This document shows positions 1-8,529 of a DNA stretch of 40,787 nt, piece by piece; the stretch's first letter is position 1, and each line of letters opens with the position of its first letter. Both the position numbers and the translations under genes were made by a program. A model generated the notes under the pieces. That model ran no database searches and was not told the DNA's origin. It saw nothing but the letters and a program-made list of their open reading frames with translations. The DNA comes from Chloroflexota bacterium (lineage in GTDB: Bacteria; Chloroflexota; Anaerolineae; Anaerolineales; Anaerolineaceae): contig WOUT01000021.1 in assembly GCA_009773005.1 (NCBI GenBank), forward strand, positions 1-40,787, written 5' to 3'.

Positions 1-83
1 GTTGGAAAATCTAACATAGAATCTTAAATTTTGTTAAAAAATGTATGGATATAAACACCATTATTAGTAAATGATTTTAGTAA

Positions 84-980
84 TCAATTATCGTCTACGA
101 TAAGTTTTACGTTAGCTAATAATTCAAGAATAGCTAAGACTGCAGAATTGTCCAGGTTTCCCAAGTTAAGCTCAACCATTGATGTATAAAGTTGAGCGTC
201 TACGGCAGCAGAAGGAAGCGGGATGCCATACTCACGCGCAGTATCAATTATGATATTCATGTCTTTCGCCTGCATTTGGGCTTTAAACCCGGGTTGACGG
301 TTCCCTTTGAATAGCCTGGGGGGTTTCACGTCGAGGGTCCAGCACTGGGCTGCGCCACCCTTTATTGCCTCAACAACTTTTTGCGGATCGGCGCCTGCTT
401 TTTGAGCAAATATTAACAATTCGCCCATTGCGACCATTTGGGCGGCGACCATAATCTGATTGGCTGCCTTGGCTATTTGCCCGGCACCTGATTCGCCTAC
501 GTGCGTGACGTTTTTTCCCATCGCCTTGAAGATTGGCATGATGATTTCCAATGCGCTTGCCGGGCCACCAACCATGATCGATAAAGTGCCGTTTTGAGCA
601 CCAATTTCTCCTCCACTGACGGGTGCATCTAGTGCTAGTATCCCGTTTTCATTTAACTTTTTGGCAATTTGCCTGGCGACAGCGGGCTTTATCGAGGAAT
701 TATCGACCCAGATTAATCCTTTCCTGCCACCCGCGATGATCCCATTATCTCCAAGCACGACTTTTTCCACATCCGGACTATCTGGTAGATTTGTAAAAAC
801 CACATCCACCTGGCGGGCAACTTCTTCTGGGGAATTCGCAGCGATAGCTCCTTCTCCCACCAGTTCATCCACTGCCGCCCGACTTCTATTGTGAACCACG
901 ATTGGAAACCCTGCTTTAAGGATGTTGCGAGCAATATTCTTCCCCATTAAACCAAGACCGATATAGCCTACTTTTAGCAT
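84..980 (-). CDS. 2-hydroxy-3-oxopropionate (tartronate semialdehyde) reductase-like
   Basis: Beta-hydroxyacid dehydrogenase family, 298 aa, the usual length. The N-terminal Rossmann loop GLGLMG is at about residues 8-13. The substrate-binding segment DAPVSGGEIGAQNG follows at about 118-131, and the catalytic lysine is K171 in GAGQIAKAANQ. Family members reduce tartronate semialdehyde to D-glycerate with NAD(P)H, or the reverse for 3-hydroxyisobutyrate-type substrates. A GAGGAG ribosome site lies 6 nt before the ATG. The gene is divergent from the LacI-type regulator, which makes shared control plausible. In context it could feed glyoxylate- or aldolase-derived carbon into glycerate. The exact substrate (tartronate semialdehyde versus another 3-hydroxyacid) cannot be fixed from sequence. 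Confidence 0.85.
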   Translation of the reverse strand: MLKVGYIGLGLMGKNIARNILKAGFPIVVHNRSRAAVDELVGEGAIAANSPEEVARQVDVVFTNLPDSPDVEKVVLGDNGIIAGGRKGLIWVDNSSIKPAVARQIAKKLNENGILALDAPVSGGEIGAQNGTLSIMVGGPASALEIIMPIFKAMGKNVTHVGESGAGQIAKAANQIMVAAQMVAMGELLIFAQKAGADPQKVVEAIKGGAAQCWTLDVKPPRLFKGNRQPGFKAQMQAKDMNIIIDTAREYGIPLPSAAVDAQLYTSMVELNLGNLDNSAVLAILELLANVKLIVDDN

Positions 981-1025
981 GCGTGACTCCTCAGAATTAC
1001 GTATTATTCATATCTACCTTGTGAA

Positions 1026-1031
1026 ATTATA
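1026..1031 (-). promoter_or_regulatory. possible -10 box for the reductase gene
   Basis: A perfect TATAAT reads on the minus strand here, 46 nt before the reductase start. No good -35 box stands 16-18 nt upstream, so this is only a candidate. Confidence 0.3.
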
Positions 1032-1109
1032 CCTTTTGATGGATTGCAAAGGAAATAAGAATTGTATTGGGTCGTCTAAAGATAATTGAAAGAAAGTGAA
1101 AATTACTAG

Positions 1110-1137
1110 TTGACAAACACTCATCCAACCCTATAAT
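1110..1137 (+). promoter_or_regulatory. near-consensus sigma-70 type promoter for the LacI operon
   Basis: TTGACA (1110-1115) and TATAAT (1132-1137) are separated by 16 nt. Both hexamers match the housekeeping consensus exactly. The promoter lies 56 nt before the LacI-type start codon and points into the plus-strand operon. Confidence 0.85.
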
Positions 1138-1150
1138 AGTAGTATCTACA

Positions 1151-1174
1151 CGATTAGACAGCGCGATTAGACAG
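1151..1174 (+). repeat. 11-bp direct repeat between promoter and regulator start
   Basis: CGATTAGACAG occurs at 1151-1161 and again at 1164-1174, a period of 13 bp. It lies in the predicted 5' leader just after the promoter. It could be a regulator site or a small tandem duplication. It is not a LacI-type palindrome. Confidence 0.5.
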
Positions 1175-1192
1175 ATTTCGAGAGGGTCGGAT

Positions 1193-2227
1193 ATGACTGC
1201 TACTTCTTCGGATGTTGCTCGTCTGGCAGGAGTCTCGAGAGCAACTGTTTCCTATGTTGTCAATAACGGTCCTCGACCGGTATCTGATGAAACGCGCGCG
1301 CGAGTGATCGCGGCCATTCAACAAATCGGTTACCGTCCGAATGAACTGGCACGTAATCTCCGTACCAAACGGACGTTCACGTTGGGGTTGATCGTACCAG
1401 ACACGCATAATTCTTACTTTTCTGAGGTGGCGCGAGGGATCGAGAACATCGCATTTGAGCAGGGTTATACAGTCTTCTTATGCCACTCTGGTTCAAATCT
1501 GATTCGGGAAATGCAATATGTGAACATGCTTCAAGATCAGCGTGTGGCGGGAGTGATTTGGATACCAGGTACCGTGGATTTTACCCCGTACCACAAACTA
1601 AAAGAATACGGTGTTCCAGCAGTCGTCATTGATCGTCTAGTTCCTGATGAGGTTGTGCCTGCGGTTGTAGCAGACAACTACCAGGGCGGATTTCTGGCTA
1701 CGACTCATTTGATCGATCTGGGGCATCAACGAATTGGGTTCATACGCCGACATGTAGATATGAGCCACAGCCAGGGTAGATATGATGGATATCTGTCAGC
1801 GTTGCATGCACATTCAATCGAGATTGATGATAATTTGGTTGTAAAGGGTGGGTTTACTCTGGATGATGGACGAAGAGCCGTAAAAGCACTGTTGGAGTTA
1901 CGCCACCCACCAACCGCTGTCTTTGCTTACAACGATACTATGGCCATTGGGGGATTGCGGGCTGCCCACGAAGCCGGCCTAAATGTACCGAACGATTTAT
2001 CAATAGTTGGTTTTGATAATATTGCCCTTTCTGGATTTACCTGTCCTGCCCTAACCACAGTCCATTTGCCAAAATTCGAAATGGGTCAACATGGCACGAA
2101 ACTACTCATCTCGTTGATCGAAAAAAAGGAATCACCTGGAGACCTCTTGACTCCGTTGGGAGTTAAATTAATTGTTCGTGAATCAAGCAGCATCCCCCCG
2201 AATGGTGATCCAAAAAGGAGTAATTAG
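1193..2227 (+). CDS. LacI-family transcriptional regulator
   Basis: 344 aa, full length for the family. The N-terminal helix-turn-helix is at about residues 4-28 (DVARLAGVSRATVSYVVNN). A hinge helix follows (ARNLRTKRT), then a periplasmic-binding-protein-like sensor domain with the usual DRLVPDEVVPAVVADNYQGG and FAYNDTMAIGGLRAAHE segments. Such regulators normally bind a sugar or nucleoside-like effector. GAGAGG provides the ribosome site. Its stop codon shares one base with the GTG start of the next gene, so the two are translationally coupled and the regulator probably controls its own operon. The ligand is unknown; a purine or sugar are both possible in this family. Confidence 0.9.
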   Translation: MTATSSDVARLAGVSRATVSYVVNNGPRPVSDETRARVIAAIQQIGYRPNELARNLRTKRTFTLGLIVPDTHNSYFSEVARGIENIAFEQGYTVFLCHSGSNLIREMQYVNMLQDQRVAGVIWIPGTVDFTPYHKLKEYGVPAVVIDRLVPDEVVPAVVADNYQGGFLATTHLIDLGHQRIGFIRRHVDMSHSQGRYDGYLSALHAHSIEIDDNLVVKGGFTLDDGRRAVKALLELRHPPTAVFAYNDTMAIGGLRAAHEAGLNVPNDLSIVGFDNIALSGFTCPALTTVHLPKFEMGQHGTKLLISLIEKKESPGDLLTPLGVKLIVRESSSIPPNGDPKRSN

Positions 2228-3561
2228 TGGAACGAATTTTCATTTGTAGCGACCATGTATCCTTAGTCCTGAAAACAGCTGTTGTAGAGTTTTTACAGCA
2301 GCGTGGAATTGAAGTTGAGGATTTTGGCCCTTTTTCAGAAAAAGTTGTTGTAGATTACAACGATTACGCGCAAAAAGTGGCAAAAGCAGTTGCTGCAAGT
2401 ACTGGTGATCAAGGGATCGTGATCTGCGGGACCGGTTTAGGCGCGTCTATTGCGGCAAACAAAGTGAGAGGCGTAAGGGCGGCTCTTTGCCATGATGTAT
2501 ACACAGCTCATCAATCGCGGGCGCACAACGATGCTAATGTTCTGGCAATGGGCGCCTGGATAGTTAGCCCTCAACGTATGCCGGGAATAGTGAATGAATG
2601 GTTAAATACTCCGTTCGAGGGTGACCGGCACATTGCGCGGGTAAATGTTCTTGATCGATTCATGTCTGATGAAACAGTTAAGAACAACGAACCCTTTGAC
2701 CCAAATATCTTTCAATACGCGCTGGCATTGTCTACCAGGAAAACGGTATTTGGACCTGTTTTGTATTCCGGACGGATAGAAGAAGGCTTCGCGGCTTTAC
2801 AAAGTGCAGGTTTCCGAAACGTAGAATTAAGTTTGAGATTTGCGGATGATCTTTCATTTAAAGCATTACAAAATTTATTAAATAAATACGAGCTTAAGGT
2901 TACAGCTCTGGCAACCGGTCAAGGATGTTTACATGACCAGTTGTGTTTGAGCGTTACAGACCCGGAAGTGCATCGAGAAGCGGTAAAACGATTGGAAGAC
3001 ATAATCGATCTGGCGCATCGTTTAGATACTGCTGTGATCCTAGGTGGCGTAAGAGGCAAATTTATCGGTTCGGATGTTGATTACCCAGCCCAACGGGCAA
3101 AAGTACTTGAGGGTGTGCAACAATGCTGCACTTATGCCCAACCTCTGGGTGTACCACTTTTACTTGAAGCTATCAACCGCTACGAGACAAATTTTATAAA
3201 TACTGCTGCTGAGGCGGTCGCCTTCATCGACGAAGTGGGAGCCTCCAACCTGAAAGTACTTTTAGACACTTTTCATATGAACATTGAAGAGGTGGATCTT
3301 CCCGCCGCTTTTCGATTGACCGGTGAGAAATTGGGTTATGTTCATTTCGTGGACAGCAATCGCCAAGCCCCTGGGCAGGGTCACACCAATTTAACAGCTA
3401 TTCTAAAAACACTGCACGATATAGGGTACAGGGGGGTCGTTTCGGCTGAGATCCTGCCGTTGATTGATGACGCGAACGCTGTGGAGAGAACCGCTAATTA
3501 TTTAGATTCGATCGGTGTAAATTTGACTTCGATTTCAGAGACAACCTCACAAAAGCGATAA
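2227..3561 (+). CDS. RpiB-like isomerase fused to xylose-isomerase-like TIM-barrel epimerase
   Basis: Two enzyme domains in one 444-aa chain. Residues 1-145 are RpiB/LacAB-like: SDH at 8-10, ICGTG with C67, and RAHNDANVLAMG with H100 match the ribose-5-phosphate isomerase B active site. Residues 160-435 form a sugar isomerase/epimerase barrel. Its putative metal ligands are E314, D347, H373 and E408. Their spacing (33, 26, 35) equals that of the D-tagatose 3-epimerase metal site. The start is GTG at 2227, with AAGGAG just upstream; the first base is the last base of the LacI-type stop codon. The chain should isomerise or epimerise a sugar or sugar phosphate, but the substrate is not readable from sequence. 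A natural fusion is favoured over a lost stop, because the join is a short linker with no disruption. Confidence 0.85.
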   Translation: MERIFICSDHVSLVLKTAVVEFLQQRGIEVEDFGPFSEKVVVDYNDYAQKVAKAVAASTGDQGIVICGTGLGASIAANKVRGVRAALCHDVYTAHQSRAHNDANVLAMGAWIVSPQRMPGIVNEWLNTPFEGDRHIARVNVLDRFMSDETVKNNEPFDPNIFQYALALSTRKTVFGPVLYSGRIEEGFAALQSAGFRNVELSLRFADDLSFKALQNLLNKYELKVTALATGQGCLHDQLCLSVTDPEVHREAVKRLEDIIDLAHRLDTAVILGGVRGKFIGSDVDYPAQRAKVLEGVQQCCTYAQPLGVPLLLEAINRYETNFINTAAEAVAFIDEVGASNLKVLLDTFHMNIEEVDLPAAFRLTGEKLGYVHFVDSNRQAPGQGHTNLTAILKTLHDIGYRGVVSAEILPLIDDANAVERTANYLDSIGVNLTSISETTSQKR

Positions 3562-3665
3562 GGGTGAGCGGACGAAAAGTAAAAATGTGTTTAGGTTTAG
3601 GAAACTATTGATCGACCGGAAAATTGATAAACCAAGGATTTTGCTCCTGATGGAAAGGATTGAGA

Positions 3666-4979
3666 ATGCCAGAACAAACAGATCTCATTATTCGTAATGG
3701 ACTTGTCGTAACTCAGGACCAGGAACACCATATTTGGTTGAATACTGACATAGCCGTTCGAGACGGAAAAATAATTGCCATTGGGAAGGAACTGGATTAT
3801 CAAGCCGATTACCAAATTGATGGAAAACACAAAGCGGTAATACCAGGGTTTGTGGATGCTCACATGCACGAGGCATTGACTCGTGGAGTGTGTGAAGATT
3901 TGCCGCTTGATCGCTGGCTTGAAGAAATCTGCTTTCCGATAGATCGGTGTCATGCGTATGAGTATATGCACGCTGCAGCCTTAATGAACCAATTGGAAAT
4001 GATCCGAGGTGGAATCACAACCTTTATTGATATCTACCGCTTCCCTGATGCCTGCGCCAAAGTGGCATTGCGTTCAGGGTTGAGAGCGATATTTGTGCCG
4101 CAAATAATGATAACGCCATCAGATGTTGGAGAGAGCGTTGAAAGCGCTGAGCAGTTTGTGTCTGACTGGAAAGGTCGGAGTCCACTCATCACTCCCGGCT
4201 TTGGACCGCACGCACCATATTCGCTCCCGGTGGAGGGGTACACAAAACTTGCAGAATTAGCGGAAAAATATGATGTCCCTTTGCATAGTCATCTCTCCGA
4301 AACCCTATGGGAGGTAGGCATCATCAAGGAGCGGTATGGATGCACTGCCACGGAAATGCTGCAAAGAGCGGGAGCGCTCAGTCCGCGTTTGAGCGTGGCT
4401 CACGGCGTGCATCTCACTGATAGCGATGTGGGTTTATTGGTTGAACAGGGCGTTGGGTTAGCTTATAACCCAAGCAGTAACATGAAACTTGCCTCAGGTG
4501 TTGCCCGCATTCCCGATTATTTGAAAGCAGGGTTGGTTGTTGGTTTGGGTACGGATTCCATCCTATCGAACAACAACCTCGATATGTTTGAGGAAATGCG
4601 ATTGGGAGCAATGCTGCAAAAAATCGATCGTGGTGACGCCACTGCTTTGCCCGTACGAATAATGTTAGATATGGCTACCCGATCATCAGCCAGCGTGTTG
4701 GGGATACAAAACAAAGTGGGTTCACTGGAAGTTGGCAAGCAAGCCGACATTATCTTACTGGATCTGAACCAACCCCATCTATGGCCGATCATTGAAGGAC
4801 GTTTTGAAAACATAGAAGAACAGATCGTTTACTCAGCCAGTGCTGGGGATGTGAGCCACACTATCGTAGCTGGCAAGGTTCTGATGGAAGATCGGAAGGT
4901 ATTAACCCTCGATATCGATGAGGCATTCGAAGCTGTGCAGCAAGCTACTGCCTCGTTGTTGAAGAAGGCAGGGTTGTAA
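3666..4979 (+). CDS. amidohydrolase, deaminase type (SAH/MTA deaminase-TrzN-SsnA group)
   Basis: 437 aa from the ATG at 3666, which has AAAGGA at 6 nt. An in-frame TTG at 3660 sits too close to that site. The metal and catalytic set of the cytosine-deaminase-like amidohydrolases is complete: H66 and H68 (DAHMHE), H209 with E212 (HLSE), H246 (VAHGVHL) and D297 (LGTDSILSNNN). Enzymes of this group hydrolyse exocyclic amino groups of purines, pyrimidines or triazines in the cytoplasm with one Zn or Fe. It follows the RpiB fusion in the LacI operon. Annotation as S-adenosylhomocysteine deaminase by similarity would be unsafe, because paralogs in this window differ at key residues. Confidence 0.85.
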   Translation: MPEQTDLIIRNGLVVTQDQEHHIWLNTDIAVRDGKIIAIGKELDYQADYQIDGKHKAVIPGFVDAHMHEALTRGVCEDLPLDRWLEEICFPIDRCHAYEYMHAAALMNQLEMIRGGITTFIDIYRFPDACAKVALRSGLRAIFVPQIMITPSDVGESVESAEQFVSDWKGRSPLITPGFGPHAPYSLPVEGYTKLAELAEKYDVPLHSHLSETLWEVGIIKERYGCTATEMLQRAGALSPRLSVAHGVHLTDSDVGLLVEQGVGLAYNPSSNMKLASGVARIPDYLKAGLVVGLGTDSILSNNNLDMFEEMRLGAMLQKIDRGDATALPVRIMLDMATRSSASVLGIQNKVGSLEVGKQADIILLDLNQPHLWPIIEGRFENIEEQIVYSASAGDVSHTIVAGKVLMEDRKVLTLDIDEAFEAVQQATASLLKKAGL

Positions 4980-5002
4980 AAATGAAGAATGAAAGGTATC
5001 CA

Positions 5003-5953
5003 ATGACCAACATTGCACGCATTCCCCCATCCATTCTTGGCGGTGATCCCTTTAATCAATTCCGTTTCTTATACCGGCGCGAATTGCTTTGGAAACTGTT
5101 TGATGAAGACTATTGCTATTCGGTCATGAAGGCGTGTTTTGAAGCAGGTGGTACCGCCTATGATCTCTCATTTGATGTTAATACGCGGTTGTTTCGGCGC
5201 TTGCTCGATGAGACTGGTGAACAATTGATCGGATTTGGTAACCCCACCTGGGAACAGGGAGTCTTCCTCAATGGGAAATATATCCAATACAGCCGGGATC
5301 GTATCTTAAAGACACTTGTAGAACGGTTTTTTCCTAGACCTTTAGCAAAGCAAGTTGAAGAGAAACTATCCATTGATGATATGTTGGTCTTTGGATATGA
5401 CCGTGAAGCGAAATCTCTCACAGACGATGAGATTTCGTCAATTGAACTGAATCAGTGGAGCTTTATTCAACGGTTATCGATTTTTAAAGACTGCCAATAC
5501 ATTTTTCTTGGTGGTTCGGACGCTGATTGGTTAGTGTCGCTTGGCCGGGTAGATATCATCGTCGAAATGGCACGAATCACGCGGTCATTAGGTTTCATCC
5601 CAATGGTTCTATGCCAGTATGCAAGCCATATTATCCCGCTGATAGAGGCCTCCGGGGCGGATGTAGATGGATATGCTGTTCCTCTTAATCGCGATTGGTC
5701 CTGGATGAATCGAGATGATTGTGTGGATGTAGTGAAGTCACTCAAAAAACCAGTGGTTGCCTTCATGCCATTTGCCAGCGGTGGGCTTCGCAATGATATT
5801 CGTGGAGCGCTAGATTGGTTGTATGCTGAGATCGGTGTTGAATCGATTTTGTTTGGAACCGCTGCGTCTGAACACGCCCGGCGTACAACGGAAATCGCCC
5901 GAGCTGCCCGCACGGCAGTTACGGAGAACGTTTCAAATGAAAGGAGGCCATGA
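5003..5953 (+). CDS. conserved-looking protein of unknown function, TIM-barrel-like C-terminus
   Basis: I do not recognise this 316-aa protein. The start at 5003 has GAAAGG about 6 nt upstream; an in-frame ATG at 4982 has no ribosome site. There is no signal peptide and no membrane segment. The second half alternates strands and helices like a barrel: MVLCQYASHIIPLIEASGA, then KKPVVAFMPFASGG, then GVESILFGTAA with a final helix, which is reminiscent of phosphate-binding ends of TIM barrels. Its stop overlaps the start of the ECF ATPase, so it is co-translated in the LacI operon. An aldolase- or isomerase-like role is only a guess. Confidence 0.8.
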   Translation: MTNIARIPPSILGGDPFNQFRFLYRRELLWKLFDEDYCYSVMKACFEAGGTAYDLSFDVNTRLFRRLLDETGEQLIGFGNPTWEQGVFLNGKYIQYSRDRILKTLVERFFPRPLAKQVEEKLSIDDMLVFGYDREAKSLTDDEISSIELNQWSFIQRLSIFKDCQYIFLGGSDADWLVSLGRVDIIVEMARITRSLGFIPMVLCQYASHIIPLIEASGADVDGYAVPLNRDWSWMNRDDCVDVVKSLKKPVVAFMPFASGGLRNDIRGALDWLYAEIGVESILFGTAASEHARRTTEIARAARTAVTENVSNERRP

Positions 5954-6801
5954 TGTCATTGATCGAACTAAAAAACATTGAATTCACCTACCGGGGAGCT
6001 ACGAATCAGGCACTCAAAGACATCTCGCTGACTATTGAGCCAGGTGAATTTGTGGGGATCATTGGACCAACCGGAGCTGGAAAATCCACTTTATGTTGGG
6101 TAATATCAGGTGTGATCCCTCAGATCATCCAAGGAAAACTGGCAGGAACATCAACAGTAAAGGGTTTGTCTACTCGAAAAACACCCGTAGCTGAAATTTC
6201 ACAGATCATTGGGTTGGTGCAGCAAGATGCAGAAGCCCAATTACTGATGACAGATATCGAGAAGGAAATCGCATTTCCACTCGAAAATTTACGCCTTCCT
6301 CCAGAGGAAATTGCCAAACGCTTGAATTATGTACTGGATCTGGTTAATTTGGGGTCGGAGCGTTTGAGACATCCTTTTTACCTGTCTGGTGGACAAAAAC
6401 AGCGCGTAGCTGTCGCGGCTGCACTGGCGATGGAACCGGAAATTCTCATTTTAGACGAGGCAACATCCGAACTAGATCCAATTGGAGCGGAAGAAGTACA
6501 TAACCTTGCTAGGTCACTGAAAAACCAAGGAAAAACCATTATTATGGTTGAGCATAATATTGATGAATTAGCCAAAGTGGCGGATCGCATCGTTGTAATG
6601 GATCAGGGCAACGTGTTGATGGACGCACCGATCAGAGATGCTCTGTCAAACGTTGATTTTTTACAGAACCTCGGCATCTATCCACCACAAGTGTCGCAAA
6701 CTGCTTACGCATTGAAAAAGATGGGTATGTCCATTGATCACATGCCGATCACAATTGAAGAAGGGTTAAAAATATTTACGGAGTTTAAACAACATGCCTG
6801 A
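5953..6801 (+). CDS. ECF-type transporter ATPase (EcfA1-like)
   Basis: 282 aa. Walker A GPTGAGKS is at 38-45, the Q-loop at about 90-91 (LVQQDAEAQ), the signature LSGGQ at 144-148, Walker B ILILDE at 164-169, and a switch histidine in VEHNIDEL. The length and the C-terminal domain fit the energy-coupling-factor ATPases that power vitamin and nucleobase uptake with a partner ATPase, an EcfT scaffold and a substrate-binding S protein. AGGAGG lies 5 nt before the ATG at 5953; the preceding ATG at 5950 is too close to it. The partner ATPase behind it is truncated, and no EcfT or S component is present, so the system looks non-functional here unless completed elsewhere. Confidence 0.85.
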   Translation: MSLIELKNIEFTYRGATNQALKDISLTIEPGEFVGIIGPTGAGKSTLCWVISGVIPQIIQGKLAGTSTVKGLSTRKTPVAEISQIIGLVQQDAEAQLLMTDIEKEIAFPLENLRLPPEEIAKRLNYVLDLVNLGSERLRHPFYLSGGQKQRVAVAAALAMEPEILILDEATSELDPIGAEEVHNLARSLKNQGKTIIMVEHNIDELAKVADRIVVMDQGNVLMDAPIRDALSNVDFLQNLGIYPPQVSQTAYALKKMGMSIDHMPITIEEGLKIFTEFKQHA

Positions 6802-7075
6802 CCCAATTATTAAGGTTGAAAATCTTTTCTATAAATATGCTACCCGCGAACAATTCGCGCTTGAGGATGTAAACATCAACATCCAGAAGGGTGAATTTGT
6901 TGCCATCATCGGACAGAATGGTTCCGGTAAAACGACATTGATCAAACATTTCAATGGTCTGCATAAACCAACCCAAGGGAAAGTTATTGTCGATGGACGA
7001 AATAGTTGTTTACTTAGGAGGGGAATCTTGATTGCCCTCCTAAACATAAAACCGATTTCTAAGTTACGGATCTAA
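6794..7075 (+). pseudogene. truncated second ECF ATPase (EcfA2-like)
   Basis: The first 70 residues are a normal ABC/ECF ATPase start, with Walker A GQNGSGKT at 40-47 and the GKVIVDGRN strand. Family resemblance then ends abruptly, at about base 7004. The remaining 23 codons encode unrelated sequence that includes a hairpin. The Q-loop, signature motif, Walker B and switch histidine are all missing, so this product cannot hydrolyse ATP as an ABC subunit. The start overlaps the intact ATPase gene by 8 bp, as in normal ecfA1-ecfA2 pairs. A deletion that removed the rest of ecfA2 plus ecfT/S is the simplest reading. Confidence 0.85.
7014..7043 (+). repeat. 9-bp inverted repeat at the ecfA2 breakpoint
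   Basis: TTAGGAGGG (7014-7022) and CCCTCCTAA (7035-7043) are perfect complements around a 12-nt loop. It begins 10 bases after the last recognisable ATPase codon. There is no U-run, so it is not a classic terminator. Confidence 0.6.
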
Positions 7076-7100
7076 AATCGAATAACTACCGATCCGTGAC
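7063..7100 (+). repeat. 10-bp imperfect inverted repeat upstream of the cyclic amidase gene
   Basis: GTTACGGATC (7063-7072) pairs with GATCCGTGAC (7091-7100), with one G-U wobble in RNA and an 18-nt loop. It ends 41 nt before the next start codon. It could be a leader structure, an operator or part of the deletion scar. Confidence 0.45.
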
Positions 7101-7141
7101 ACAGACCATTTATAATTGACTTTGTCAAGGAACAGAAATCA

Positions 7142-8467
7142 ATGAAGCGTTTTGAAAATGCACAGGTTTGGTCTGATGGAAAGCTTCGACCACTTTCTGT
7201 AATCGTGGAGGGGGAGAAAATCTTAGCTTTGATCGAACCAGGGGCTGTTGATCACCAATCGACAGATCAGATTATTGATGTAAGTGGCAAATGGATCCTG
7301 CCGGGGGGGATTGATCTACATGTGCATATCTCCGACGGGGCGGAAACTTTTTTCCCGGGATCTTGCAGCGCAGCTGCGGGCGGAATTACAACGGTATTGG
7401 ATATGGCTCCTTTTCACGCTTGTATCACCGTAGAACAACTATATGAGAAAGCGATTAGTGCTGACGAGGCTTGTGTCGTGGATTTCGGTTTAATTGCCGG
7501 AATTGTGGTTGAAAACAGTGACCTTGAAAATTTAGCAGAGCTTTCACATGCGGGCAGTGCTTATTTTAAAGTATTTCAACCATCCGAACCTCCGGTGAGC
7601 ACCGAAACTTTATGGAAGTCCGTGCAAGCCGCAGCGAAAACCGGTTTACGACTGGGATTGCATGCTGAAGAAACTGCTTTTTTACTACCCTTTTTAGAAG
7701 AGAATGACCCGCTTAGTTTTCCTCATTCGCGGCCAGCGATAGCGGAGTCGAGCGTTGTTGCTCATGTCATTGAGATGGCGAGGGCAACTGGGGCTCCAAT
7801 ACATATCTGCCATATTTCAACAGGTCGAACAGCGGAACTTGTGGCTTGGGGGAAAGCGCACGGGGTTGATGTGACTTGTGAAGTGCCGCCTCATTTCCTG
7901 TTATTGGATGAATCCGCTTTTTCGATTTATGGAGCGAGAGCAAAAACAACTCCTCCGCTGCGTACCCAGGTCGACACACAAATACTCTGGCAGGCGTTAA
8001 ACGATGGAGTGATTGACGCGATTGCCTGTGATCACTATACCGAAAGTTTGATCCCGCTATCGAGTAAGCCTCAAGCAATTCGTGCAGCCGGGGCAGGGAT
8101 TGCGGGACTGGAGCTCTCTCTTCCTTTAATGATGGATGCTGTTCTTAATGGCAAGCTTAGTTTAAACCGCTTTGTAGAAGCATCATCGGAGACTCCAGCA
8201 TTGTTGGCAGGTTTATCCGCAAGCAAAGGGCGGCTCTCATCTGGCAAGCACGCCGACCTGACAATTTGGGAACCGGAACTCAATTGGAAAGTGAAACCAT
8301 CCGGCGATTTTTCTCGCGTTGAAACGACGCCATTTAGCGGCTGGAACTTAAAGGGTCGCATCGCACAAACCTGGGTTCGAGGGGAGCAGGTGTGGGACGG
8401 AGAAAAGATCCAAAAGGCAGCTGGTTATGGCCTGTGGGCAAAATCGATAAAAGGGGATAATCCTTGA
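7142..8467 (+). CDS. cyclic amidohydrolase, dihydroorotase/allantoinase/hydantoinase type
   Basis: 441 aa. The binuclear metal site of the dihydroorotase superfamily is complete: H60 and H62 (GGIDLHVH), the carbamylated lysine K143 (YFKVFQ), H174 (LHAEE), H224 (ICHIST) and D297 (ACDHYTE). The enzyme should hydrolyse a cyclic amide such as allantoin, a hydantoin or a dihydropyrimidine. The overall form is closer to allantoinase and dihydroorotase than to D-hydantoinase, but the substrate loop gives no firm choice. It is the last gene of the plus-strand group and converges with the M81 gene. AAGGAA lies about 10 nt before the ATG. Confidence 0.85.
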   Translation: MKRFENAQVWSDGKLRPLSVIVEGEKILALIEPGAVDHQSTDQIIDVSGKWILPGGIDLHVHISDGAETFFPGSCSAAAGGITTVLDMAPFHACITVEQLYEKAISADEACVVDFGLIAGIVVENSDLENLAELSHAGSAYFKVFQPSEPPVSTETLWKSVQAAAKTGLRLGLHAEETAFLLPFLEENDPLSFPHSRPAIAESSVVAHVIEMARATGAPIHICHISTGRTAELVAWGKAHGVDVTCEVPPHFLLLDESAFSIYGARAKTTPPLRTQVDTQILWQALNDGVIDAIACDHYTESLIPLSSKPQAIRAAGAGIAGLELSLPLMMDAVLNGKLSLNRFVEASSETPALLAGLSASKGRLSSGKHADLTIWEPELNWKVKPSGDFSRVETTPFSGWNLKGRIAQTWVRGEQVWDGEKIQKAAGYGLWAKSIKGDNP

Positions 8468-8468
8468 C

Positions 8469-8490
8469 AGGTTTTCTACGGTTAAAACCT
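8469..8490. terminator. weak hairpin between convergent genes
   Basis: AGGTTTT and AAAACCT form a 7-bp stem with an 8-nt loop immediately after the cyclic amidase stop codon. No U-run follows on either strand. It may help end transcription from either side. Confidence 0.3.
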
Positions 8491-8529
8491 AAATTAATCC
8501 ACAAATCAGAAAAAAGCAAAAAACAAAAT

